The notes beneath the pieces are model-generated. The model worked only from the letters and a program-made list of their open reading frames with translations, had not been told where the DNA came from and ran no database searches. From Glandiceps talaboti (taxonomy: Eukaryota; Hemichordata; Enteropneusta; Spengelidae), in NCBI RefSeq assembly GCF_964340395.1, contig NC_135559.1:9295759-9359758 (forward strand): a DNA stretch of 64,000 nucleotides. The letters are read 5' to 3'. Made by a program: the position numbers and the translations under genes. Within the stretch, counting starts at the first letter, position 1. The number at the start of each line of letters is the position of its first letter. Shown here one piece after another: positions 1-11,619 of the stretch.

Positions 1-399
1 AGTAACAGGTTCAAAGAATTCTTATTTTATATATATGCAAAAAAAATTCGTTTTCTTTCTTGCCTGAAGCAAAAAAAACAACAACCTAGAGAGCCATCAG
101 GAAACTCTGATTATACAGTATCTAATGGTTTTGTCGTGCTTGTCTGTAACAATACATGTATGCATGAGTTTCAAATGCAACTTAGCATTTTTTGCCGAGG
201 GGAAACTACATTTTGTAAATGAGCTTAGGCTGTCTCCTACAATTAACATGATGATACATTGGAATCACTGGATCTGATAAATGGAATGGTAGTACACTGT
301 GTGTCTTTTTTTCTTAGAGGATCAACTGCTGTCGATGACACTTTGACCCTGATTTCATTCTGGATAGTCTTGTTTCACCATTCATACCAGACAGGAAGT
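1..399. other. AT-rich sequence without recognised features
   Basis: Short A-tracts and scattered TACATGTA-like palindromes only; no coding or structured repeat seen. Confidence 0.5.
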
Positions 400-990
400 G
401 TTGTAAACTGGGGGCAGTGTAGGAGCTAAGGATTGTATATTCTAAGCTGGGGTGAGCAAAGTGATAAAAAACATGGGGAGTTGGGGAGGCGACAAGTATT
501 GTAAACTGGGGGCAGTGTGTACATGTACATGTACGCAAGGACAAAATATTGTGTATTCTAAGCTAGGGAGCAAAGTGATGTTATGTAAACTTTGGAGTTG
601 GGTAGGCGACCAGTGTTGTAAAGTGGGTGCAGTACATGTATTGTAAACTGGGAGGGAATGGGGACAAAGTGTTCTATATACTGGAGGGTTGGGGAGGGGT
701 CGAAGTGTTGTAGAGTGGGCACAGTACATGTGTTGTAAACTGGGAGGGAATGGGGACAAAGTGTTGTATACTGGAGAGTTGGGGAGGGGGCCAAGTGTTG
801 TAGAGTGGGTGCAGTACATGTGTTGTAAACTGGGAGGGAATGGGGACAAAGTGTTGTATGCTGGAGAGTTGGGGGAGGGGGCCAAGTGTTATAGAGTGGG
901 TGCAGTACATGTGTTGTAAACTGGGAGGGGATGAGGACAAAGTGGGAAGGGATGGGGATGAAGTGTTATATGTAAACTGGGTAGTATGAG
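400..990. repeat. Minisatellite, about 91-bp unit
   Basis: The phrase AGTACATGTGTTGTAAACTG recurs at about 631 (one base different), 723, 813 and 904, giving spacings of 92, 90 and 91 bp. Degenerate units extend towards 400 and 990. The G-rich strand (GGGAGGGAATGGGGACAAAG) is on +. Open frames on both strands here are repeat translations. Confidence 0.9.
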
Positions 991-1406
991 AACAAAAGAT
1001 TGTACTATTATTTTTAGCAACTGTCAAAGAAAAATGCAGGGTTTCCATAGACGAAAGTAGTCTGTCTATAAACCCTTTAATTTCATGAAAATGAGAAAGT
1101 CAAATTTACATTACACTACATTCTTTTGATATGTAAATTACCCATGCCTCTACCATTAATTTTGGGGTGGGGTGGGGAAGAAGGGTGGTAGGTGGTGGGA
1201 AATGACACAGTTATGGGGAAGAGCCTGTTGAAGCAGACTTTTTTACTGTGAAATAAAAATTGGGAATATCAAGCACCATCGTATGAACATAGGTTTTTGA
1301 AATGCTATAATTTCAGACGTTAAGTTAGGTATGGCAGTATCCATATTTATATTGCATAGGGCATTAACGAGAGTACTTTTACCAGATGACAGCAATACAT
1401 TTAGTG

Positions 1407-1631
1407 TTAAACTATATTCATATTCATTAACCCGTTACCACCACTACAGGATTGTTCTAAAAGTTTGTAACAATTACTCTGCTTAGGAGGCCTATAACAT
1501 ACACCAGTTAAAATAGGACGTGATTTGAGTAGGAGAATTTCGACCCAAACAGATTCAAGTCCAATATTGTACAGATCTGGGCGAGGGTTGAATGCCAAGT
1601 TACTTCTGATGAGTAAGTAAACACCTCCCAC
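1407..1631 (-). pseudogene. Non-LTR retrotransposon endonuclease fragment (CR1/L2-like)
   Basis: On the minus strand the frame reads GGVYLLIRSNLAFNPRPDL, then a segment with LESVWVEI and then GVCYRPPKQS. GGV-(Y/A)-L-x-I-R, E-x-(V/L)-W-(V/I)-E and G-(V/C)-x-YRPP are hallmarks of the apurinic-like endonuclease domain of ORF2 in the CR1/L2/jockey group, which nicks the genomic target before target-primed reverse transcription. Only about 70 residues survive. The frame ends in a stop after NMNIV, and upstream on the minus strand (1632-1860) the continuation is out of frame and too degraded to read confidently. No reverse transcriptase part lies next to it. It is a dead, truncated copy. Confidence 0.8.
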
Positions 1632-2039
1632 AGTACCACTGAATCACAGAGACTTTTTTGGTGATGTTGAGCTAAACTTTTCATACTGTAGTACCGGGTA
1701 AGCACAATTTCCGCAGTGTGCAGAATGTTAGATACAGGAAAGCATGCCTTTCTTGATGTATTTTTCTCCAAAGCTAAGTAGGGGTATGCCTCTAGGGCCA
1801 CTCAAACATCATGTGAGAATACTTCTTGATACCCTACGGCGGGTTTTTCTCAGATAATGGAGAGAAAGTTGATTGAAAATGACGGGTTGTCCCAGGTTAT
1901 ACATCTTAAGCTTCTCTGCAGCTTTTATTTTGTCATCACGTCAGACATTGTAAGATTGAGAAGAGACAGATAGGTTTAGCTACAGTCTTAATCTCGACAC
2001 CTATCTTTGTATCTTCTAAATCATTTCATAGTATACGTT

Positions 2040-2620
2040 AGTCGTATAATAGTACAGTATAGTACGTTATGGTGTGGTGTGGTGCGGTGCAGTAGAGTAC
2101 AGTACAGTACAGTGCAGTACAGTACATATACAGTACAGTACAGTGCAGTATAATACAGTGTAGTACAGTGCGGTGCAGTGCAATGCAGTGTAGTACAGTA
2201 CAAATGTACAATACAATACAAAACAGTACAGTATAGTACAAAACAGTACAGTACAGCATACATGTATTATAGTACAGTACAGTACATTACAGTGCAGTAC
2301 AGTATAGTACAGTACAGTATAGTACAAAACAGTACAGCAGTACAGTATAGTATAGTATAGTACAGTATAGTGCATTATAGTGCAATGCAGTACAATACAA
2401 AACAGTACAGTATAGTACAAAACAGTACATTACAATGCAGTACATTGCAGTACAGTACAGTATATGGTAGTGCAGTACAGTACAGTATACATGTAGTACA
2501 ATAAAGTGCAGTACAGTGCAGTACAGTACAACATAGTACAGTATAGTACAGTAAAGTATCGTACAATATGCATGTAGTGCAGTACAGTATAGTGCAAAAC
2601 AGTACAATACAGTGTATTAA
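2040..2620. repeat. Pentanucleotide satellite (AGTAC)n with variants
   Basis: About 580 bp of imperfect AGTAC/AGTAT/AGTGC units with interspersed AAAAC and ACATGT variants. The Tyr/Cys/Leu-rich reading frames on the minus strand are products of this 5-bp period. Confidence 0.95.
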
Positions 2621-2905
2621 ATATAAATAGTATATTATAGTACATTTTATTTGACACGACATAGAATCAAAAACAGCATACAAAAACAACAAACAACAAA
2701 AAATAATAGATAATTATAGATATGGAGGGGGAGGGGTGTCGTACCCATGCCACTGGGGCTATCCTAATTCTTGTTGAGAGATACATGTAGAATTGGGAGG
2801 TTTGTTCTTTTCACCCATAGTGTGGCTAGCTCTAGGTCTTGTTGATGTAGTTCACATCCCTGTCAATAATATGGTTACTGATAACTCTGCATATGCAGTA
2901 TTATT

Positions 2906-2958
2906 GGAATAGAATAGAATAGAATAGAATAGAATAGAATAGAATAGAATAGAATAGA
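2906..2958. repeat. Pentanucleotide microsatellite (AATAG)n
   Basis: About ten near-perfect AGAAT/AATAG units in a row. Confidence 0.95.
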
Positions 2959-3352
2959 GCCTTCATTGCATCCGTTAAGAAAACTACATTTCTTCATTGG
3001 ATTTTCTGTAATAAGTATTTGGTGCTAAAACAAACCAAATATACAGACTACAGTAATAATAAACTACAGCAATAATAGTTAACAAAAGAATACGAAAGTG
3101 TAAACTTTTGGTTATCAGATGTGTGTATGGTGATGTTTCTGAGCTCAGTTAAAATGTGTTTTTTGATCTTTGCCAGACCTTGACATCTGGATCCAATACA
3201 GCATTCAGTGAGTAGTCAATCCAATGAACATATAGTATTACTTCTATGCAGTCATAATTTATCACATTTCTTAGAATGTCACACACACTTTGATATCTAC
3301 AACTCAGAACTAATACATAATTATGTATTATATATCTCATAGTATTCCTTTA

Positions 3353-3690
3353 CCAGTGTTTTATGCCAAGGGCAGTTAGTGGGTTATCAAAATCTACTCA
3401 GGGTTCCCAAATCATTTTACCACTGCTCCCTTCTTTGGCATTGTTTTTTGCTGAATGCGGCATGTACATAAAATCTACTGGGGTTCCCCAGTCATTTTAC
3501 AACTGTTCCCTTTACCACCAGTGTTTTAGCTGAGTGTGGTAAGTAGGTAAAATCTACCAGTTTCCCAATAATTTTTATCAGGTTCATAAACAAAACAAAA
3601 TTATGGTAGATTGTATGGAGAAACTATCCCACTTTTTACCTCATTCTCTTATTCCAGGGGTTCTCCAACCTTAGCAAAGCCACTGTTTTG
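3353..3690 (+). mobile_element. CAGTG-ended MITE family, copy 1 (diverged)
   Basis: It starts CAGTGTTTTATGCCAAGG and ends CCAACCTTAGCAAAGCCACTG, imperfect terminal inverted repeats. Internal blocks such as AAAATCTAC(C/T) followed by GGTTCCC recur here and in the copies near 6738, 8130, 8862, 24000 and 38797. No ORF, so non-autonomous. The CAGTG terminus resembles hAT elements, but I saw no 8-bp target duplication, so the superfamily is unassigned. Confidence 0.65.
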
Positions 3691-4080
3691 ACTTAGAATT
3701 TAGGGACAACATTCCCAAAATGTCTCTAAAGTACTGTTTTGATTATTTTAATGATTCACTGAGTCAGTCTTAAACCAACAAATGTACATGTACTATAGGC
3801 TGAGTAGTCAATATCATGAATCTCTATTCGTTCACTACTGACAGATATCGTCAGTTTTTCAGAGAATGCACAATTTGCTATCTATTTCTGGATGCTCTAC
3901 ATGTATCTAATGTTAATAACACAATTTTCATCCAAATGGACAATCTTCTTTATTTTGAAGTCATTATATTGTTTGCTAGGAGTGGATTCTTTCCATCTCA
4001 TCAGCTAAATCTTATATCGTACAGTGAACAGACAATGAAATGAATGAAAGGACTTGCCATGTCTTGCCATGTGGAAATGG

Positions 4081-4440
4081 CAATGTCTAGAAAATTAATG
4101 GGTCATACTAAATATAAAGTATGACTTTAAAGGAACATGGGTCATCTCAAGACGCTTCGGTAATAATGGATCATACTAAATAATATTGCATGACTTTAAA
4201 GAAACATGGGTCACCTTGAGACGCTTTGGTATAAATGGGTCATACTAGATATACAGTTATGACTTTAAAGAAACATAGGCCATATTGAGACATTTTGTTA
4301 ATGCCTAGAAAATTGATGAGTCTTACTAAATATACAGCTTGACTTTAAAGGAACATAGGCCATCTTGAGACATTTTGGTATAAATGCCAAGAAAATTAAT
4401 GCGTCATACAAAATTTAAGACAACATGGGCTATCTTAAGA
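4081..4440. repeat. Tandem repeat, about 70-bp unit, 4-5 copies
   Basis: GACTTTAAAG(G/A)AACAT recurs at about 4123, 4192, 4261 and 4341 with the companion phrases GGTCATACTAAATATA and TTGAGACATTTTGGT. Units diverge by roughly 10-20 percent by eye. Confidence 0.9.
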
Positions 4441-4688
4441 CACTCTTTCCATCAAGTAAATAAAAACCATATATTAATCCCATCTAGCATCTTTTATTGT
4501 ATTGTTGTCGATTTAATCCTCGAAAGGAGTGAAAATTCCATATTGCATTGGTCGGTTTATATATGTGCATTTTCTGTACAACAAGCCTGATATCAACAGC
4601 AGTTTTTGGGTGAACCTGAAAGTTATATATCATCCAACACTTTGCCTAACTGTAGTAACTATATGCTACAGATCACAGGGTTATTGTA

Positions 4689-5044
4689 CAATTGATTAAA
4701 ATCCGATGTAGTGTACATGTCGTGATTTCTTTTTGGCCGTTACCTTTACTGTCGTTTGTTCTTTTGTGAGTGCTCGTCACATACATCTGACACAATACCA
4801 TAGGTTTCTCCAGCCACGCGAGAGTGCTGAGTGAATTCACTCAACGAGTGAGGATGCGCAATGCAATTTATAGTGTAAGACGGATTCTTTTTGGCTACTC
4901 GTAAGGATGAGGTTGGTTTCGAGAACACCGATGGTGTTGTGTCAGATGTATGTAACGAGCACTCTCAAAAGAACAAAGTACAGTAAAAGTAACAGCCAAA
5001 AAGAAATAGTGCCATGTACACTACATCGGATTTTAATCAGATTG
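4689..5044. mobile_element. Foldback (hairpin) element, family AATCNGATGT, copy 1
   Basis: Arms of about 120 bp at 4689-4810 and 4925-5044 are inverted copies: ATTAAAATCCGATGTAGTG on the left pairs with CACTACATCGGATTTTAAT on the right. A central loop of about 115 bp contains the palindrome GAGTGAATTCACTC. No coding capacity. The termini are shared with the shorter element at 37886-38086. Confidence 0.85.
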
Positions 5045-5564
5045 GGTTGCTATAGTGATGATTAAATGTATGTTAGTATATATAAATATAATAACGTACA
5101 TGTAATTTTACAGATGAAATAAACAGAATCAAGAAACATGTGTAGATCTTGCTCATGTCCCTTTAAAAATAATTAATGAAACGGTAACCCTGTTATATCA
5201 TGCAGTTCAGATAACCTCCAACAAGGTAAAAGAGAGTTCACCACCTCTGTTACATTGATCAGGGTGAATGCTTGACAATTTGGAAAGCAAACACTTTACG
5301 CTCCACCGAGTTTAACCGTGTAATAGTACATTCCTGTAAACCTCATCAATATCATATGGTCTCCATGGAAACTGTCAGCAAATAATAGATGACTACTTGT
5401 AAAGGTGATGATCCATGCAAGGCAAGCTGTAATCTAATTTATGCAAGAGTGGTGAGGTCAGGGGTCACTTGTAGGTTAGGATATTAGGTTGTCATGGTGA
5501 TGATAGGAAAGAGATCTGATTTTTCACCATGTTCCCCATTTTCACCCTGTCTTGTATGTAATTG

Positions 5565-5600
5565 TATTTGTGTGTGTGTGTGTTTGTGTGTGTGTGTTTG
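5565..5600. repeat. (GT)n microsatellite
   Basis: Interrupted GT dinucleotides with TTTG breaks. Confidence 0.85.
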
Positions 5601-5697
5601 ACTTTTCCTGTGTTTGTTGTCTTTTAAAGTTTGTATTAAAACATGTCAATATTCCTAAACCCTAGTTGAGTGTAACGGTTCAGAAAATGACAAATCA

Positions 5698-5806
5698 CCA
5701 AGCAAGCAAGCAAGCAAACAAACAAACAAACAAACAAACAAAGCTTACAAATGAGTGAATAAAAATACCACAAAGACAAGTAGACAGACGGACGGACAAT
5801 TGGATG

Positions 5807-5852
<46 letters not shown>
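5698..5852. repeat. Compound microsatellite (CAAG)n(CAAA)n ... (GACA)n
   Basis: A CAAG run passes into CAAA (5698-5741). After about 40 bp a GACG/GACA run follows (5784-5852). The Cys-Leu-Ser-Val frames on the minus strand are simple-repeat translation. Confidence 0.95.
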
Positions 5853-5858
<6 letters not shown>

Positions 5859-6278
5859 AGTACAGAAAATGGCATTAAAAAGGCCCACAAAAAAATTTCT
5901 AATAAAGTTTGGAGTATAGCTATGTTTCATACACAACAGACTAGATTTTTTCATTTCTAAGAACAAGTCTATTTCTGTGTCTGTAGTGTAGGGCCTTGAG
6001 CAAAAAGGAGTTTCACCATCTGTTTTCATTTTTGTTTGTTTTTAGGCAAAACTAATCATACACAAGTCATTGACTGTATTTGAATAGTTCAGGCTGTCCT
6101 ATATGTGTATGTATTGCTTACTGGTATTCAAACGGTGAGCAAAGTTTAGAGAAAAGGGGAAAATATCAGATCTATTTCCTATCATCACCATGGCAACCTA
6201 ATATCTTGGCCTGCATGTTCAACCCCTGACATAACTTAATCAAAGTGGCACAAGCTGTAACTTAAACATTTTTGCTAA

Positions 6279-6624
6279 GGCCTAATAAAGAAATTGTTTG
6301 GTTACCTGACCCCACTTTTTCATGCCTACCCTAAACTTTTTTTTCACATATTCAAGAAAAAATTTAGAGAAAATCGTGAAAATTGTGAAGTCTTGCAAGA
6401 AATAGTGGATGCGGAAACTGACATGAATTGAAAAAGACAATATAAAACTGTTCTTTCAATCTGTAATGGCTGTACATCTGATGAGAAGAAGCCAATAACA
6501 CAGAGACCATTTTGAAAACAGGACTACCTGAAAAATATAAAAAAAATAAAAATAAAATATCTACCTACTCCACCTATTCTAAAATTTAGCGTAATTTTAA
6601 CCACACAACTTTTTTTGTTTGGCC
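6279..6624 (+). mobile_element. GGCC-ended MITE family, copy A (346 bp)
   Basis: It runs from GGCCTAATAAAGAAATTG to TTTTTTTGTTTGGCC. Inner sequence shared almost base for base with copy B (15381-15728) includes AAAATCGTGAAAATTGTGAA and AGACAATATAAAACTGTTCTT. Copy C is in opposite orientation at 38158-38534. Without an ORF it would need a transposase elsewhere. The left flank is TAA. GGCC-type termini with TTA/TAA sites recall the PIF/Harbinger group (inference). Confidence 0.8.
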
Positions 6625-6737
6625 AAAGAATGAAATTTGTGCCGATGCATGTCTGTGATGGCATTAAAAATTGTGTTGATGCTTTCTTGGCACACTTAAT
6701 TTTTTCAGTATTTGAATTGTTGACATGTATGTATGGA

Positions 6738-7027
6738 CAGTGTTTTTGCTAAGGGTGGTACATTTAAGTAGGTAAAATTTACCAGGGTTCCCATGTCAAT
6801 TAACCTGGGTTCCCAAATCAAAATTACCATAGACTCTACAGGGTTTGAAAGTAACTTTTTTCTTTGGTAGTCCTAGTGGGCGACCAGTTTCAGAAATAGG
6901 TAGCCAAAGGATTGTGACCTGTAGTCTGATATTCCTGAACTGAAAACAGATTTCCTGTATTGGAAATATGTGTCTTATTAAAATACTTTCATGTCCATGA
7001 ATCTTCCCAACCTTAGCAGAAACACTG
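6738..7027 (+). mobile_element. CAGTG-ended MITE, copy 2 (about 290 bp, best preserved ends)
   Basis: It begins CAGTGTTTTTGCTAAGGGTG and ends CCAACCTTAGCAGAAACACTG, imperfect terminal inverted repeats of about 20 bp. Inside, the AAAATTTACC/GGGTTCCC blocks of the family are followed by about 180 bp that looks unique. Confidence 0.75.
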
Positions 7028-7579
7028 ATGCGTGAATAGCAGGTTTGAAGTTCTGTCAATTGCAAGGGATGGTTTAGTATGGCTCTAACAGAAAGGAGAA
7101 TACAGTGTACTTGCAGGTACATTGTGTACATGTACCAGTGAATATGCAGCAAGAGTTACCCATCAAAACACATCTAAAATTCACATTTGCTTATTTAATA
7201 TGCCGTAAAAATGACCCCTAAAAATGTATAAACTCAACATATTCCTCTCTGATAGATTGCTGCAAAAATTATTCCCAAAAAAACAAAACTCAGTCTATGC
7301 CCTGAAACAACACTTATTTCCAAAAAAAACCCATCCATACTCTCTGTCTATGCCCTTTATAACTACATGTATGGTTGTCGCTCCATCACAACAGTTCATG
7401 TCTGTGTTATTAGTTGTGTGGCGCCACGACTATGTATTCAATATTCGTGTTGTCCACCTTTGTGCAATTTTCATGAACTTTGCATGCACAAGGCATAATT
7501 ATATTATACCTCAATAATGTTCATCTTTCAGAAGTAAATATTAATAGCAGTAATGTAATGTTCTATACCACGACTCATC

Positions 7580-7860
7580 CCAGGCTTCTTGCAACAGGAC
7601 TCCTTATGTTGCTCATATTCACTCAAGCTAAAGCAGCAACCCTCCTTATGTTGCTCATTTAAAATCCAGTTAAATAAAACAGGCTCCTTATGTTGTTCAT
7701 ATAAGCTGACTTAAGTAAGACTCCTTATGTTGCTCATTTAAAATCCAGCTAAATAAAGCAGGCTCCTTATGTTTATTTTCAATCCAGGTGGCTGCAGCAG
7801 GGCTCCTTATGTTTTTCTTATTTAATCAAGCTGGATAAAGCAGGCTCCTTATGTTGCAAA
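7580..7860. repeat. Minisatellite with CTCCTTATGTTG core
   Basis: Seven copies of CTCCTTATGTT occur between 7602 and 7856, separated by AAATCCAG(C/T)TAAATAAA-type linkers. Spacing is roughly 25-60 bp and irregular. Confidence 0.9.
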
Positions 7861-8129
7861 AAGGGACATATTAAAATAAAATGTTTTTGCAATCTTTTAG
7901 AAGAGAAAGATTGTATTATTGTATATGATTGTTCTTATGATTACTCTATTTTTCCCTACTTGTAGTTTTGTGTGTGCAAATAGTTACTCGTGGTAGAAAG
8001 AGGATTTTAAGACTATGCAATATTGATACTACCCGGCAATACATGTAGATAAACTCAATCTGAGTTCCTCTTGAAAGTATTTTATCAGAGCAGTATGTAG
8101 TTCCAATTTCCCCACCACAATTATGCTAC

Positions 8130-8372
8130 AAGGTACATTTACATGTATGAAAATTTGTCACAATTTTTATTAAATTTCCCCTACTCTGTTACCAGGGTTA
8201 CCCATCAAAATTATGGTATAAAGTTGAAATTTGTGCAAGTTTTACCTCCACTCTGTTACTTGGGTTCCCCACCAAAATTATCATACAAAGTATTGAAATT
8301 TACGTAGGTTTGCCAGATTCCCCCCTCTATCACCAGATTTCCCCCCTCTATCACCAGGGTTCCCCAACCTTA
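8130..8372 (+). mobile_element. CAGTG-ended MITE relative, 3' part with internal duplications
   Basis: Repeated modules of GGGTT(A/C)CCCA(C/T)CAAAATTAT lead to CCCCAACCTTAGCAGGTAC, the family's right end. CCCCCCTCTATCACCAG is duplicated back to back at about 8321-8356. Confidence 0.6.
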
Positions 8373-8584
8373 GCAGGTACACATGTGTTAATTCTAATAA
8401 CATTTTATAGGTTATGACCATTGCCCTTAGTTGGCAATTGGTAATTAAGTTCTCTGATTTATGTAGGTATGTAATTTATACTGTGTAGTTCAAGTACAGT
8501 CACATGGTATGGCAGCTTTAATATGTAGATGAATTATGTCATTGGAACTGTCACAAGAAGAAGGATACCGTTACATTGTCTTCT

Positions 8585-8745
8585 AGGAAAAGTCCAGTCA
8601 GACTTATTTCTGCCTTTAGTACACTTGTATTGATTACTCAACTTAAAGGAAAAGTCCAGTTAGACCTATTTCTGTCTTTAGTACACTTGTATTGATTACT
8701 GCTATCAACTCAAAGGAAAAGTCCAGTCAGGCTTTTTTCTGTCAT
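8585..8745. repeat. Tandem repeat, about 65-bp unit, 2.5 copies
   Basis: GGAAAAGTCCAGT(C/T)AGACNTATTTCTG appears three times, with TTTAGTACACTTGTATTGAT following the first two. Confidence 0.9.
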
Positions 8746-8861
8746 GTATATATTTACATATACTTATCCAGAGTCAAGAAAACGTCATCACTAGGCTATT
8801 CCTATAAACCTGTGCAGGAAGACCCCAAATGGCTGAACACACAGGCATTTAATATCCTTTA

Positions 8862-9115
8862 ATGGTATAGGTAAAATCAACCTCAGTTCTCCAAATATTT
8901 TATGGGGTTCCCCACCAATGTTGTGGTACAGTAATTGAAATCTATAAGTTAGTAGATTTCTCCCTCAGTTTAATTTAGTTAACTACCAAAATCATGGTAC
9001 ATTGTACAATGTACAATACTAGATGTAAAAATCCATGCATTGTACCAGACCCCCCCCCCCCCCCTCCCCCCACTGTTACTGTTGTATCCCAACCATAGCC
9101 AAAGCAACTATTGTT
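8862..9115 (+). mobile_element. CAGTG-ended MITE relative with poly-C tract
   Basis: GGTATAGGTAAAATCAACC and GGGGTTCCCCACCAATGTTG are family-type modules. The right end is the degenerate CCCAACCATAGCCAAAGCAAC. A C run lies at 9050-9064. Confidence 0.5.
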
Positions 9116-9362
9116 GGATGTGTTCATCGTGATTGTCTTGTTATTTAAAATCCAATGCATCTCATTGGTGTAAAGTTTCCAAGTCAATGCATTTATAAAT
9201 AAATTTTTTTGAAATGATTTGTTGATAGGATTTGTCTCACATTGAAATAGAATGAATATATATCCTCTAAACTTCAAGATATGATGTATCTCTAGAGATT
9301 GTGATAAATTTGTATTCCGACCGAGACAGAAGGATCAGTAAATGCAATTACAAACATGCAGA

Positions 9363-9602
9363 CAAACCGTAATAACCCCGATATCGTAACTCAATTCGTA
9401 CATATCCTCACTATCTCGTTTGGTTAATTTGCATGCTACACGTTTATTCGTTTTGTTCATTTCACACCAATGTTGCCATGGCAACCATAATAACCCTGAT
9501 ATCGTAATTCAATTCGTAGGTATATTTACTATCTCTTTTGGTTTAATTTGCATGCTGCACGTTTGTTCGTTTGTACATTTCACTCCAGTGTTGCCATGAC
9601 AA
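9363..9602. repeat. Tandem duplication, 118-bp unit, two copies
   Basis: AATAACCC(C/T)GATATCGTAA begins at 9371 and again at 9489. Both units go on to TTAATTTGCATGCT(A/G)CACG and TGTTGCCATG(G/A)CAAC. Confidence 0.9.
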
Positions 9603-10252
9603 CTGTGATTATAAAGTGTCATCTGATGAAATAGGCTGTCGTGGTGTAGAATTGCTAGATACATGTTGCTTTGAATATTTACCAGTAAGCTTGCTTTGTG
9701 ATCGATCTTTTTGTTGAGTTTGAAAAAAAAAATTGGAACACAAGAATGTCTGAGGATTTTGTTTATCACTTTAAGGACAGAAACATAGTTAAGAAACTGA
9801 TCTGTACATTCACCCTTGTGTGTGTATTACAGGAATATTGTGAAAGATTGCTTTCTTGCTGTGAGGATAAAAATGAATTTGTTAGGCTAGACATGATCAG
9901 TAAAACATGTTTCTCAGTTTCTCATTTTTAGTCTGAATACAAAGTTGTAGTGATCGTAAAGTGGAATTTTCTGTTTTTGTTCGTTAGGTTGGTCAAAAAC
10001 CTCTTGTGGATAAAACAACTGTGTTTGTGAAATAGCAGTGTCACTCTCCAGTTGTGAGAATGACAAATTCTCAGTACGTGAGATTTTGCCTACTTACCAC
10101 CCTTAGCAGAAACACTGCATGTACATGGAATAGACAATATACAGACAACCCCAGGCTCGTGACTTGACTGTAAATTCACCATTTCTCTTTGACCAAAATT
10201 CTATAATATCATCCAAAATAATGAACTGTATTTACATGTTTAGAATAATACC

Positions 10253-10535
10253 TGGAATAGACAATAGATGGAATAGACAATAGATGAAATAGACAATAGA
10301 TGGAAGACAATATATGGAATAAGCAATACATGGAATAGACACTACATGGAATAGAAAACACATGGAATAGACGATACATGGAATAAACAAATTTAACAAT
10401 ACATGGAATAGACAATACATGGAATAGACAATACGTGTACATGGAATAGACAATACATAATTTACAATACATAATTTACAATACATGGAATAGACAATAC
10501 ATGGAATAGACAATACAGAATTTACAATACAGTGT
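10253..10535. repeat. Minisatellite TGGAATAGACAATACA, about 15-bp unit
   Basis: Roughly 18 imperfect units of (A)TGGAATAGACAATA(C/G)A with an AATTTACAATACAT variant. The Cys/Ile/Val/Tyr/Ser frames on the minus strand come from this array. Confidence 0.95.
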
Positions 10536-10689
10536 AGGAAACCCCAGTCTCGGGACTTGACTGTAAATTCACAATTTCTTTTTGACTAAAATTCAAGAAT
10601 ATCATCCAAAGACATCCAGCTACAAATGTATCATTACCATGTTTGATAACACTATTCACTGCAAACATTGCCCAATAACAGGAGGGGGG

Positions 10690-10876
10690 TTCAATGTTAG
10701 TGCAGGAGGTAACCGGAGTACCTGGAGAAAACCTGCATTGTTCATTAGAGTCAAACTGAACGACATTTTTCTCACTTACAGTGTGGTAAACTTAATCAAA
10801 CCCTGAATGGGTTTGAACCCCGACCGCAGTAGTAATAGGCAAGTGGTTTAACCACTCGGCCACCGTCACCGCTAGA
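10690..10876 (-). mobile_element. tRNA-derived SINE (Leu/Ser-type head), minus strand
   Basis: Read on the minus strand, 10876-10809 has an A box TGGCCGAGTGG (10852-10862) and a B box GGGTTCAAACCC (10809-10820) with a variable-arm-like stretch between, as in class II tRNAs. Stem pairing for a working tRNA is not evident. The body contains AACCGGAGTACCTGGAGAAA (+ strand, 10711-10730), a phrase I recall from other animal SINEs but cannot verify here. Confidence 0.7.
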
Positions 10877-11163
10877 TTAAATCCTAACCATGTTTAATGA
10901 AAACACTGTTCAGCAGTAGTACACTTGAGTACGTAGGCAACCCTAGTCGAAAGACTTAATTGTACAAATGTAAATGTATTCATATATTATCGCGTATCTG
11001 AAATTCTAGAGTATCATCAAAGACATTGAATCTGTAGTGATCATTGCTATGGTAACAGCGCTTGTAGACTGAGCAGACAACCGGAGTCTAGGGACTATAA
11101 AACTGTATAAGATGTACTCTTATCTCAGTGATCGAAATTCTAAAATTATTAGCCAAGACATTG

Positions 11164-11276
11164 TCTGTTCACTGCGCCACACTGTCGAGATACATCATTA
11201 GCAGATCGTACCTCGTAGCCCTCATATCAAGAAGGTATGACCAGGTAATGATGTATCTCAACAGTGTAGTGGACAG
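11164..11276. repeat. Hairpin-forming inverted repeat
   Basis: The left arm 11164-11200 includes CACTGTCGAGATACATCATTA. The right arm 11246-11276 includes TAATGATGTATCTCAACAGTG. The stem partly continues inward (GATCGTACC with GGTATGACC). Confidence 0.85.
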
Positions 11277-11619
11277 GCTAAGTGAGACATTGAACCCGCA
11301 ACCATCAGTATTTGGTTTACAATAATATTTCTGACACACATAGTAGACAACTCCAGTCTAGGGGCTTGACCGTAAATGTCGGCGAACCTACTTCATGTTA
11401 TAGGGGGTCACATCATGAAACCAATAAAATAAAGATCAATGCTACAATGGCACAACTTGTTGCTGTTGTATTATTCATTATACTGCGGCTTATGTTACCA
11501 TTCCCTGGTGTAATCGAACCTTTAATGTCCAAGTAGTGATGCACTGACGGTCTGTCAATCATCTAATGGTTTATGGACTTCTACATGGCGAATTCTTTAG
11601 AAATGTCTTGAATGTGTGG

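Larger units (their letters stand above)
10120..11370. repeat. Higher-order repeat zone with five diverged units
   Basis: The phrase AACCCCAGTCTCGGGACTTG or a decayed form of it occurs at about 10146, 10536, 10940, 11080 and 11350. In most units it is followed by TGTAAAT, AAATTCTA and ATCATC(C)AAAGACAT. The spacings (about 140-400 bp) differ because the 15-bp minisatellite and a SINE sit inside individual units. Confidence 0.65.

Noticed and set aside
640-960. ATGGGGACAAAG as a candidate arrestin first exon (MG...)
   Set aside because: It is part of the 91-bp minisatellite unit and is not followed by a usable donor.
2021-2692. Several overlapping Cys/Tyr/Leu-rich frames on the minus strand
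   Set aside because: They are translations of the AGTAC pentamer satellite, open in several frames because the unit rarely makes stops.
10801-10876. Possible functional tRNA-Leu/Ser gene
   Set aside because: A and B boxes are good, but acceptor and anticodon stems cannot be paired convincingly and it is joined to a SINE-like body.
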